Shown here: positions 1-5,846 of the stretch, in pieces
Position numbering within the stretch: position 1 is the stretch's first letter
Layout of the letters: each line of letters starts with the position of its first letter
NCBI GenBank assembly: GCA_015522955.1
Contig: WALG01000059.1
Coordinates: 1 to 7,886 of the forward strand
DNA from: DHVE2 group archaeon
GTDB lineage: Archaea; Thermoplasmatota; Thermoplasmata; Thermoplasmatales; Aciduliprofundaceae
Direction: 5' to 3'
Length of the DNA stretch: 7,886 nt
Translations under genes and position numbers: made by a program
Notes under the pieces: model-generated
Told to the model about the DNA's origin: nothing
Seen by the model: only the letters and a program-made list of their open reading frames with translations
The model's database searches: none

Positions 1-42
1 GTGTAATACTACATTATAGCGCTCCCATCCACTATTATCCAT
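1..42 (-). CDS. N-terminal fragment of an unidentified gene, cut by the window edge
   Basis: An ATG on the minus strand opens a frame of 14 codons (MDNSGWERYNVVLH) that stays open to the window edge. It is too short to identify a family. Support comes from the promoter: a TATA-like element, TATTTATA at 72-65, is centred about 26 bases before the ATG, the spacing expected when an archaeal transcript starts at or next to the start codon. No ribosome binding site lies between them. The gene would be divergent from the dehydrogenase at 185. The frame is short enough to be open by chance, so this call rests mainly on the promoter geometry. Confidence 0.42.
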   Translation of the reverse strand, partial: MDNSGWERYNVVLH

Positions 43-64
43 TACTTGGATTATCTATTCTCAC

Positions 65-72
65 TATAAATA
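65..72 (-). promoter_or_regulatory. TATA-like box for the divergent gene at the left edge
   Basis: On the minus strand the sequence reads TATTTATA, preceded by an A-rich run (CAAAAAA) that could serve as the BRE. Its centre is about 26 bases upstream of the ATG at 42, which fits a leaderless archaeal transcript. It is a sequence match only. Confidence 0.4.
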
Positions 73-102
73 TTTTTTGATATTAAATCAGAATATTTTT
101 TG
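69..102. repeat. 11-base direct repeat AATATTTTTTG, two copies
   Basis: AATATTTTTTG occurs perfectly at 69-79 and again at 92-102, a 23-base start-to-start spacing (about two helical turns). The pair lies between the divergent starts at 42 and 185, and the first copy overlaps the minus-strand TATA-like element. Same-face direct repeats over a promoter are a common operator layout, but in AT-rich DNA such a repeat can arise by chance. Confidence 0.4.
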
Positions 103-143
103 CCCCAAAAAAGGATTATGACCATTTTCCGAAGGATGAAATC

Positions 144-153
144 TATTAAATAT
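144..153 (+). promoter_or_regulatory. TATA-like box for the dehydrogenase gene
   Basis: TATTAAATAT is the best TATA-like element close to the gene, with a purine/A-rich stretch (GATGAAAT) just upstream as a possible BRE. An archaeal start about 25 bases downstream would fall near 172-175, giving a leader of only about 10 bases that just includes, or just cuts, the ribosome site at 173-178. A second candidate, TATTAAAT at 81-88, would give a longer leader. Confidence 0.4.
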
Positions 154-172
154 TGAAACGCGATTAGGAAGC

Positions 173-178
173 GGAGGT
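173..178 (+). promoter_or_regulatory. Ribosome binding site GGAGGT
   Basis: GGAGGT is followed by a 6-base spacer and ATG at 185. It matches the archaeal anti-Shine-Dalgarno and fixes the start of the dehydrogenase. Confidence 0.75.
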
Positions 179-184
179 AATAAA

Positions 185-1297
185 ATGACCTATAAAATAG
201 CTGTGCTCCCTGGAGATGGAGTTGGCCCCGAAGTAATAGAGGCAGCGATGATTGTGCTTAACGAAATTGCTCTGAACGCAGAGTATATCTACGGTGACAT
301 AGGATGGGAATTCTGGCGCAAAGAGGGAAATCCTCTTCCGGAGAGAACCATGGAGTTAATGCATCAGACAGATTGTGCATTATTTGGAGCGATTACCTCG
401 AAGCCCAAAGATGAAGCCCAGAAAGAACTTGCACCAGAACTGCGGGGAAAGGGGTTAGAATATTATAGCCCAATAGTGAAACTCAGACAACTGTTTGATC
501 TTTACGCCAATGTGAGACCAGCCAAGGCGTATCCCGGGAACCCTCTCAATTACAAGGATAACATTAATATAACGATTTTCAGGGAGAACACAGAGGGACT
601 TTACAGCGGAGTTGAATACTATCCAGTGTCCAAAGAAATTGATGAAGTTTTTAAGGAAAACCCCCGCTACAAAAAATTCATAGGCATGGATAAGGCTATC
701 TCGCTGAGAATAATAAGCAGGAAAGGGGCAGAGAGAATCATTAGAGCAGCATTCGAGTATGCAAAGAATAACAATCTTCGCAATGTAACTGTCGTGGAAA
801 AACCAAATGTGCTTCGTGAGACCAGCGGTCTTTTTGTAAGAGTGGCTAGGGAAATTCACAAGGAATACCCCAATATTGAGATGTGGGAAACCAATATCGA
901 CGCTCAGGCTATGTGGCTTGTAAAGAATCCTGAAAAATACGATGTACTTGTAACCTCAAACCTCTTCGGAGACATTATATCAGATTTGGCCTCACAATTG
1001 GTAGGTGGGTTAGGATTTGCTGCCGCTGGTAACATAGGGGATAATTATGCGGTCTTTGAGCCTGTACACGGTTCCGCACCTAAATACACTGGTCTATATA
1101 AGGTGAATCCAATTGCCACAATTCGTGCAGTGCGCATGATGCTTGATTATTTAGGTGAGCATGAAAAAGCAAATCGTTTGGAGACTGCGATAGAAGAGGT
1201 CGTTAAAGAAGGGAAAGTGCGCACGTACGACATGGGCGGGGACGCAAGCACCCTTGACATGGCAAAAGAGATCGCCAAGAAGTATGCAGAACTCTGA
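185..1297 (+). CDS. Isocitrate/isopropylmalate dehydrogenase family protein, probably isocitrate dehydrogenase-like
   Basis: This is a full-length (370 aa) cytoplasmic beta-decarboxylating dehydrogenase that oxidises a (2R,3S)-hydroxy-acid with NAD(P) and Mg2+. Visible are GDGVGPEV (10-17), the substrate arginines R101, R111 and R133, RENTEGLY (133-140), catalytic Y140 and K206, the metal aspartates D239, D263 and D267, and the coenzyme loop from F291. In that loop HGSAPKYTG carries K300-Y301, matching Lys344-Tyr345 of E. coli NADP-isocitrate dehydrogenase. S95 aligns with E. coli Ser113, but I97 replaces Asn115. LDLYANVRPAK-like and RENTEGLY segments and the tail DMGGDAST resemble homoisocitrate dehydrogenases, so the substrate is uncertain. 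The start is fixed by GGAGGT six bases upstream. No neighbouring leucine or lysine pathway genes are present to decide the substrate. The family is certain; the exact reaction is not. Confidence 0.9.
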   Translation: MTYKIAVLPGDGVGPEVIEAAMIVLNEIALNAEYIYGDIGWEFWRKEGNPLPERTMELMHQTDCALFGAITSKPKDEAQKELAPELRGKGLEYYSPIVKLRQLFDLYANVRPAKAYPGNPLNYKDNINITIFRENTEGLYSGVEYYPVSKEIDEVFKENPRYKKFIGMDKAISLRIISRKGAERIIRAAFEYAKNNNLRNVTVVEKPNVLRETSGLFVRVAREIHKEYPNIEMWETNIDAQAMWLVKNPEKYDVLVTSNLFGDIISDLASQLVGGLGFAAAGNIGDNYAVFEPVHGSAPKYTGLYKVNPIATIRAVRMMLDYLGEHEKANRLETAIEEVVKEGKVRTYDMGGDASTLDMAKEIAKKYAEL

Positions 1298-1299
1298 AC

Positions 1300-1313
1300 T
1301 TTTTCTTATTTTT
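1300..1313 (+). terminator. Oligo-T termination tract after the dehydrogenase
   Basis: Two T5 runs (1300-1304 and 1309-1313) directly follow the TGA at 1295-1297 and fill the 14-base gap to the convergent gene. Archaeal RNA polymerase terminates at such U-tracts without needing a hairpin. The second run overlaps the stop codon of the opposite gene. Confidence 0.55.
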
Positions 1314-1821
1314 ATGATGCCCCGTAGATTTCAATCTCCTGCCCTATGTAATTCATAGCGGCATCTTTGTCTCTCACAGATATGACCAGATAGTCTCTTT
1401 TCCACCCGTGCATCTTGAGAATTATTCTTGAGACATAGGGAATTACTACCAGCAGGACGGGTTTCCCGTTCATCTTTCCTATTCTTATACCGTAACCCCC
1501 ATATTTCCATACGCTATCCTTCATCTCTTCTACCGACTCAACTTTTTCCCAGGGGATTTTCACAGAGTATAAGGGAAATCCCGCAATTAGGGTTTGGGTG
1601 GTTATAATTACTCTGTATACCGAGAAACCATAGCCCAAAAGAATAAAAATAAAGAGCATAAGCGCAAGAAACCAGTTTGGTGCAGGATTTGTGCCAAGGG
1701 GCCCGATTAAAATTTGATAAATTAAAATCGCCAGAAAAATTGCTATTAAGGGAAGCATTATTAGAAGGACAACCCAGAAAATATGCTTTTCCTCGTATAT
1801 AACGCTTCCTGATATGCGCAT
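1312..1821 (-). CDS. Small membrane protein with two helices and a PH-like (bPH/DUF304-style) domain
   Basis: The 169-residue protein has two strong membrane segments near residues 14-40 and 50-74. A soluble, strand-rich C-terminal half follows (roughly 75-160), with the pattern of bacterial PH-like domains: VIITTQTLI, then IPWEKVESVEE, then YGGYGIRIG and a closing ISVRDKDAAM strand/helix. Such domains usually lie on the cytoplasmic face of the membrane, but no ligand or function can be read from the sequence. It is the last gene of a three-gene operon: the ATG lies 4 bases past the M20 peptidase stop, and its GGTGAG ribosome site overlaps that stop, suggesting coupled translation. It converges with the dehydrogenase, leaving 14 bases. 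The PH-like call is by pattern; the specific family is not identified. Confidence 0.75.
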   Translation of the reverse strand: MRISGSVIYEEKHIFWVVLLIMLPLIAIFLAILIYQILIGPLGTNPAPNWFLALMLFIFILLGYGFSVYRVIITTQTLIAGFPLYSVKIPWEKVESVEEMKDSVWKYGGYGIRIGKMNGKPVLLVVIPYVSRIILKMHGWKRDYLVISVRDKDAAMNYIGQEIEIYGAS

Positions 1822-1824
1822 CTT

Positions 1825-1830
1825 CTCACC
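1825..1830 (-). promoter_or_regulatory. Ribosome binding site GGTGAG overlapping the upstream stop codon
   Basis: GGTGAGAAG precedes ATG at 1821, and its TGA is the stop codon of the M20 gene. GGTGA pairs with the archaeal 16S 3' tail. The same GGTGAG motif precedes two internal genes of the operon at 5133-7863. Confidence 0.7.
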
Positions 1831-2872
1831 TCTTTGACCAGTCCTGCAACACCTTTTTCAGGATTTCATACGCCTTCTCCACATCCCTCATATCCACATG
1901 CTCATCCTTGGTGTGGGCGTATTTCAATTCTCCTGGCCCGAAAACCACGGTGGGTGTGCCCTTATTCACAAGGTTCTGAGCATCACTCCAACTGCGGAAT
2001 CCACCCAGTTCTGCGTACTTTAAAAATTCTCTGAGATGGCTTTTTTTCGGGGATATTTCAAAGGGTGGTGAGAGATCATAAATCATATGGTTCATATTGA
2101 ATTTGCGACCTATGCGATTCACTTCGTCTATGATCTCCACAGCAGTTTGTCCTGGGAGGTATATAAAATCTACCAGAGATTTAGCACTCTCAGGAACCGC
2201 AAGTATATAATCCCCGCCGTCGAACATCTCCACATTAATGGCTGGTTTTCCCAGCAATTTATGCTCAGAATTGAGAAATTTCATTCTCTTAAGTGAGGTG
2301 AGAAATTTTATCCCCTGCCAGATTGCGCTGTTTTCCTCATCTCCACAGGAGCCATGCATGGCCTTTCCCCAGAACTCAAACTCAAGTTCCAAACTTCCCG
2401 CTTCTGCGGTGCATACCTTAAGTGAGGTAGGTTCAAGAGTTACTGCGAAATCATGGGCGTATTTTTCCGCATACTTTTTGGAGCCTTTACCCTCCTCTTC
2501 CTCATCCACAAAGAACACGTAACTCACGGGTAGTTTATCTCGAAACTCTTCGATAAGTTTTAGGATTATGAGCACTCCTGCCTTATCGTCCATCACACCA
2601 CGGCCCCAGAGAATTGAATCCTCTACCTCGGGAGGAAAATAATCTCCCACGGTGTCCACATGGGCATTAACCATGAAACGTTCCTCTGGATTTACTATTA
2701 TATTGTATCTCTCCTCATCCACGGGCATACGCTCATAATTTACTCCCATATTTTCCAGTTTTTTCTCTATAAATGCGAGAATTTTTGATTCATAGCCGGT
2801 TTCGCTCCTTATTTTCGCCAACTCGATAAGTTCTTCAATCTTTATCTTCATGGGGATGGTATTTTCTTTCAC
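1826..2872 (-). CDS. M20 family zinc peptidase / deacetylase (ArgE/DapE/LysK type)
   Basis: This is a cytoplasmic metallohydrolase cleaving peptide or N-acyl amide bonds with two zinc ions. Metal and catalytic residues are all present (numbered from the GTG): H71 and D73 in AHVDT, bridging D95 in RGVMDDKAG, catalytic E124 and ligand E125 in VDEEEEG, ligand E147 in LEPT, and H320 in YAHTKDE. H173 in AMHGS, inside the inserted dimerisation domain (about 155-275), is the residue donated across the dimer in this family. The length (348 aa) is typical of short archaeal members such as LysK-like deacetylases and carboxypeptidases; the substrate cannot be read. The GTG at 2872 overlaps the transporter stop by 4 bases (GTGA). 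An in-frame ATG at 2851, giving MKIKIEELIELAK, is a plausible alternative start, and neither has a strong ribosome site. The gene is second in an operon with a transporter, suggesting uptake or export linked to hydrolysis. Confidence 0.9.
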   Translation of the reverse strand: MKENTIPMKIKIEELIELAKIRSETGYESKILAFIEKKLENMGVNYERMPVDEERYNIIVNPEERFMVNAHVDTVGDYFPPEVEDSILWGRGVMDDKAGVLIILKLIEEFRDKLPVSYVFFVDEEEEGKGSKKYAEKYAHDFAVTLEPTSLKVCTAEAGSLELEFEFWGKAMHGSCGDEENSAIWQGIKFLTSLKRMKFLNSEHKLLGKPAINVEMFDGGDYILAVPESAKSLVDFIYLPGQTAVEIIDEVNRIGRKFNMNHMIYDLSPPFEISPKKSHLREFLKYAELGGFRSWSDAQNLVNKGTPTVVFGPGELKYAHTKDEHVDMRDVEKAYEILKKVLQDWSKR

Positions 2873-3852
2873 TCTTTAATATTTTGCCCAAGAAACCTTC
2901 GCAGGTGAGGGCCAAGGGCATAAATGAGGAACATGATGTAGAAGACCTGCAGGATTGGTTTGAAGGATAGTGCAAAGACTGTTAAGGGTGGAAATACCGT
3001 GGCTGCAAGGGAAAGAGATATGGCCTGGGAACTCGCCGTGGCGCCTAAGATGAGAATCATACCTTGCTCGTATCTAAATTTGAGAAGCTTCGCTGCCAGC
3101 ACAGATAGCGCGGTTTGAATGAAATAATAGGAGAACAGGGCAGCGAGAACAAGAAGAAAAATCTCAGGCTTCTCAATAACCTTTGTGGATACCTTGGCAA
3201 CGGAGAAAAATACAATGAGAAGGATGCCAAGCGCGGATATTCCGGGGAGATATTTCTTTATGCTCATAAAATAAGCCCTTCCTCTTCTTCTTATTATCTC
3301 TCTCCGGGTGAGCATTCCGAGGGAAAGAGGGACGAGTATGTAGAAAAGAAGAATTATCACAAGTTGCACAACATTAATCGTTGCGAAGATACCACCGTTT
3401 ATATAAATCAGGATGGGAGAAAGAATGGGTATTAAAAGTAGTCCAGCAACCGCAATTACCAGGGCATCGGCAACGCTTGCATTCGCTATCCCGCTCCATC
3501 CGATGAGCATATTAGAGCAGGGAATTGCGCCTACAAGCACAAGAGCCAGGGCAAGGTCATCATAGCCTCTCAGAATTGTGCGTGACAGGAAAAATGCGGT
3601 TAATGAAGCGATGAAATAAGCAAAAATCAGAGTGGTCAGGATTAACTTGTAATTCCTCCCTGCTTTCTTTACCTTCTCCACCTCCATACCTGTGAGCATG
3701 GGATAGAGCATGATGAATACCGCAGTCACACTCACAGGCATGATATTCATTCTGCTAAAATCCACAAAGTATCCCATTACAAGGGCAACAAGGAATACAA
3801 TAGCCACATATACATAGAGTCTACGCTTGATATGCAAAAGAAATCCAAGCAT
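2869..3852 (-). CDS. BASS/ACR3-like membrane transporter (bile acid:Na+ symporter superfamily)
   Basis: The 327-residue protein is almost entirely hydrophobic, with about ten predicted helices and a short charged loop near 182-200. MLYPMLTGMEVE (48-59) and IPCSNMLIGWSGIANAS (110-126) match the pattern of ACR3 arsenite permeases, including the conserved cysteine (C112) of helix 4. The later half-repeat reads GATASSQAISLSLA (270-283), where arsenite-transporting ACR3 proteins carry a conserved Asn/Glu-containing stretch, so arsenite specificity is doubtful. No ArsR, ArsC or ArsA gene is nearby; instead the stop overlaps the start of an M20 hydrolase, which hints at an organic anion or amino-acid-like cargo. 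The ATG at 3852 has GGAGG 10 bases upstream. It is the first gene of the operon and divergent from an MFS transporter. The superfamily is confident; the substrate is unknown. Confidence 0.8.
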   Translation of the reverse strand: MLGFLLHIKRRLYVYVAIVFLVALVMGYFVDFSRMNIMPVSVTAVFIMLYPMLTGMEVEKVKKAGRNYKLILTTLIFAYFIASLTAFFLSRTILRGYDDLALALVLVGAIPCSNMLIGWSGIANASVADALVIAVAGLLLIPILSPILIYINGGIFATINVVQLVIILLFYILVPLSLGMLTRREIIRRRGRAYFMSIKKYLPGISALGILLIVFFSVAKVSTKVIEKPEIFLLVLAALFSYYFIQTALSVLAAKLLKFRYEQGMILILGATASSQAISLSLAATVFPPLTVFALSFKPILQVFYIMFLIYALGPHLRRFLGQNIKE

Positions 3853-3862
3853 ACATCCATAG

Positions 3863-3867
3863 CCTCC
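3863..3867 (-). promoter_or_regulatory. Possible ribosome binding site GGAGG of the ACR3-like gene
   Basis: GGAGG lies 10 bases before ATG 3852, a slightly long spacing. An ATG at 3860 sits between them but is out of frame with the transporter. Whether GGAGG is in the mRNA depends on which TATA element is used (see 3872-3896). Confidence 0.45.
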
Positions 3868-3871
3868 AAGG

Positions 3872-3896
3872 TTTATTTAATTTTTTCTGGATAAAT
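3872..3896 (-). promoter_or_regulatory. Two alternative TATA-like boxes for the transporter/M20 operon
   Basis: On the minus strand TTAAATAAA (3880-3872) is centred about 25 bases before ATG 3852 and would give a leaderless transcript. ATTTATC (3896-3890) would start RNA near 3867 and just keep the GGAGG site. Sequence alone does not choose between them. Confidence 0.4.
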
Positions 3897-3915
3897 CTGT
3901 CCAATTCGGAGATTT
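3893..3915. repeat. Inverted repeat AAATCT / AGATTT in the divergent promoter region
   Basis: AAATCT (3893-3898) and AGATTT (3910-3915) form perfect 6-base arms around an 11-base spacer, GTCCAATTCGG, which itself contains the shorter arms TCC/GGA. The element overlaps the distal TATA-like box of the minus-strand operon and lies about 20 bases upstream of the plus-strand one, where a regulator could control both. The short arms make chance occurrence possible. Confidence 0.35.
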
Positions 3916-3935
3916 TTCATTCTTTACAACTAAAG

Positions 3936-3943
3936 GTTTATCT
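3936..3943 (+). promoter_or_regulatory. TATA-like box for the MFS gene (leaderless promoter)
   Basis: GTTTATCT, preceded by an A/purine-rich ACTAAAG as possible BRE, is centred about 25-26 bases before ATG 3965. No ribosome site is present in the 20 bases before the ATG (CATTCCTTCACATCTCCCGAT region), which fits a leaderless mRNA. Confidence 0.5.
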
Positions 3944-3964
3944 CATTCCTTCACATCTCCCGAT

Positions 3965-5119
3965 ATGGAGTACAAATGGAAAATTCTCATTGTGGCCTGG
4001 TTTGTGAATCTTTCCATATGGACCGGAGATATCGTGCTTGCGGTTCTCGGAAACCCAATCATGGGAGATTTTCATATGAATCTCTCATATTTCTCCTTTC
4101 TTCTTTCCCTGCCTATACTTATGATGGTTATCCTTGGACTTCCTGTAGGCATACTTATTGCAAAACTGGGCCCAAAGAGGACTGCACTTCTGGGACTGGG
4201 TATCGCCTTTGTTGCCCAGATTCTCAGAGGTTTTTCCACTGAAACTCTTGACTTTACCGTTTATACTGCGTTTTACGGAGTGGGCATGGCAGTGGTATTT
4301 CCCAATTTACCGAAGATTGCAGAATCCTCTTTTCCCAGTGAGCAACAGGGCCTCGCTGCAGGAGTATATATGTCCGGATTACCCAGCGGTGCAATTCTCG
4401 GTCTGGTGGCAAGTTCATTTCTTCTACCCTATCTCCCATGGAGAGAAATATTCTGGCTTTACGCCTCTCTATTGATTTTGGGTGCAATTCTCTGGTTTAT
4501 AGTGGCCAATGACCTGCAGGAAGGTAAGGTTTCCATGGTAGAAGGCTTCAAAAAGGTCTCAAAGAACAGATTCCTGTGGCTTGTTTCTGTGGCAAATCTC
4601 ACGCTGCTTATCACATATTTTGGAGCAACTCAGTATTTTCCATCACAGAGGCAACTCACCGAGTTTTTAGGTTCCCTATCTCCCGTTCTGGTTGCCACCA
4701 TATCCTTAGCACTAATTGTGGGATTTCTCCTTCTTCCTCCGTTTTCTAAGAAAATAGGAGAGAAAAAAGCACTAATCACCTATCAAATAACCGTAGCCTT
4801 TCTTCTTCCTCTGTTTGCGTGGGGCATATCTGTTCGAAGTATTATCGTCTGGATTCTGGCCTTCCTTGCAGGTCTGATGTTGGGCGGTATAATTCCCCTC
4901 TACTTTGCCTTTTTATCCAGAACAAACGTGGAAAGAAAATATTTTGGCATTGCATCGGGAATCTTTGTCTCAGTGCTAAATATCGGAGGTTTCCTTGCTC
5001 CCATACTTTCGGAGATTCTGGATAGAATTGGAGGAATTTACGGCGTTGCAATCCTATTTTCTATATCTTCGATAACCGGTGCCCTCCTGTCTTATTTCTT
5101 CCCGGTGAAAAATAGATAG
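3965..5119 (+). CDS. Major facilitator superfamily transporter
   Basis: The 384-residue polytopic protein has the usual MFS size and twelve predictable helices, split into two halves by a short charged loop at about 183-203. The loop between helices 2 and 3 carries the motif-A variant GILIAKLGPKRTA (62-74), and the equivalent second-half loop reads SKKIGEKKA (261-269). Helix 4 and its surroundings (GVGMAVVFPNLPKIAESSFP) and GVYMSGLPSG resemble the CynX/NimT-like branch of anion and small-solute carriers, but the substrate cannot be assigned. There is no signal peptide. It is transcribed alone, divergent from the ACR3-like operon, from an apparently leaderless promoter, and converges with the ABC permease gene, leaving 13 bases. 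MFS membership is confident. Confidence 0.88.
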   Translation: MEYKWKILIVAWFVNLSIWTGDIVLAVLGNPIMGDFHMNLSYFSFLLSLPILMMVILGLPVGILIAKLGPKRTALLGLGIAFVAQILRGFSTETLDFTVYTAFYGVGMAVVFPNLPKIAESSFPSEQQGLAAGVYMSGLPSGAILGLVASSFLLPYLPWREIFWLYASLLILGAILWFIVANDLQEGKVSMVEGFKKVSKNRFLWLVSVANLTLLITYFGATQYFPSQRQLTEFLGSLSPVLVATISLALIVGFLLLPPFSKKIGEKKALITYQITVAFLLPLFAWGISVRSIIVWILAFLAGLMLGGIIPLYFAFLSRTNVERKYFGIASGIFVSVLNIGGFLAPILSEILDRIGGIYGVAILFSISSITGALLSYFFPVKNR

Positions 5120-5132
5120 GTAGAGAGAAAAA
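5108..5132 (-). terminator. T-tract terminator of the ABC/bactofilin-like operon
   Basis: On the minus strand T5 at 5132-5128 directly follows the permease stop (TGA, 5135-5133), and a second T5 lies at 5112-5108 inside the last codons of the opposing MFS gene. The intervening stretch is pyrimidine-rich. This is the usual archaeal U-tract termination pattern. The MFS gene shows no comparable T-run of its own here. Confidence 0.5.
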
Positions 5133-5846
5133 TCACTCCATTCCCCATCTCACCACATGGGAGGAGGCAATGATTCCAACCACGACCCATATTAAAAGAA
5201 CCATAATGGGATACCAGAGATTGTGCCAGGCACTGAGCCCAGAAAGTTGTCTTGCTATCTCTGCTCCCGCTGCTGTGGGTATTAAAAGCACGAAATATCT
5301 CGCAGTCCGGGGAATCACACTTGCCGGATAAAAAACAGGAGGGAGGATAATTAGCATCATCTGGATTGGATTTGTGATGGCCGAGATATTTGTAGGTTTC
5401 TTTATTCTCATCACTATGCTCAAGCCCACAAGATTGCTTATTATGAGCAATGGCGCAATGGCAAGAAGTGAGGCAATAACTATAGCCCAGGCATTTAGAA
5501 CAATAATGAGGGGAAGCATGTAAATAAAATCCGCAACCATGAACACCAAACTGGAGATGAAGTAGCCGAATATATAGTGAAATGGCTGAACCGGTGAGGC
5601 AATGAACATGTCCATGGTCTTTCCCTGCTTGTCCCAGCCAATGCTCTGAGCCACAAGGTTGACTCCCATGCCCCACGCCCCGGAGATGAACCAGGCTACA
5701 AGAACATTTTTGAGACCATTGATCCCGCCCCAAACGAACATCAGAATTGCAAAGCCCATGACGATGAATAAATCCTGCACAAGCCAGAGTGGCTGACGGC
5801 GAATCCATCTGCTTGTTAGATATGCAACTCCTCTAATTTTTCCCAT
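5133..5846 (-). CDS. ABC-2 type transporter permease
   Basis: The membrane subunit of an ABC exporter pairs with the ATPase encoded just upstream. From ATG 5846 it is 237 residues with about six helices (near 25-40, 48-66, 92-112, 118-142, 160-178 and 212-228). The family pattern is visible: a short cytoplasmic N-terminus with basic residues (TSRWIRRQP), the conserved ASPVQPFHYIFGYFISS loop/helix (83-99), and PPVFYPASVIPRTARYFVLLIPTAAGAEIAR near 169-199. The frame is open up to a possible start at 5885, but GGAGGTG lies 6 bases before ATG 5846, so the shorter form is preferred. That start overlaps the end of the ATPase gene by 14 bases, pointing to translational coupling. It is the last gene of the four-gene operon. 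DrrB-like exporters of this family move drugs, lipids or polysaccharides; the cargo here is unknown. Confidence 0.87.
   Translation of the reverse strand: MGKIRGVAYLTSRWIRRQPLWLVQDLFIVMGFAILMFVWGGINGLKNVLVAWFISGAWGMGVNLVAQSIGWDKQGKTMDMFIASPVQPFHYIFGYFISSLVFMVADFIYMLPLIIVLNAWAIVIASLLAIAPLLIISNLVGLSIVMRIKKPTNISAITNPIQMMLIILPPVFYPASVIPRTARYFVLLIPTAAGAEIARQLSGLSAWHNLWYPIMVLLIWVVVGIIASSHVVRWGME

Noticed and set aside
105..114. CCAAAAAAGG, resembling a CArG-like box
   Set aside because: It is a homopolymer flanked by CC/GG, not a symmetrical operator, and has no known archaeal counterpart.
118..156. A 12-codon ATG frame upstream of the dehydrogenase (possible leader peptide)
   Set aside because: It has no ribosome site, and the likely transcription start near 172 lies after it. 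It does not look like an attenuator leader.
455..859. A 134-codon minus-strand frame inside the dehydrogenase gene
   Set aside because: The plus-strand dehydrogenase is unmistakable across this region; the antisense frame shows no domain.
5092..5808. A 238-codon open frame on the minus strand overlapping the ABC permease in another frame
   Set aside because: Its translation is rich in Cys, His, Ser and Gly with no recognisable domain, while the overlapped frame is a clear ABC-2 permease with its own ribosome site. It is a shadow.
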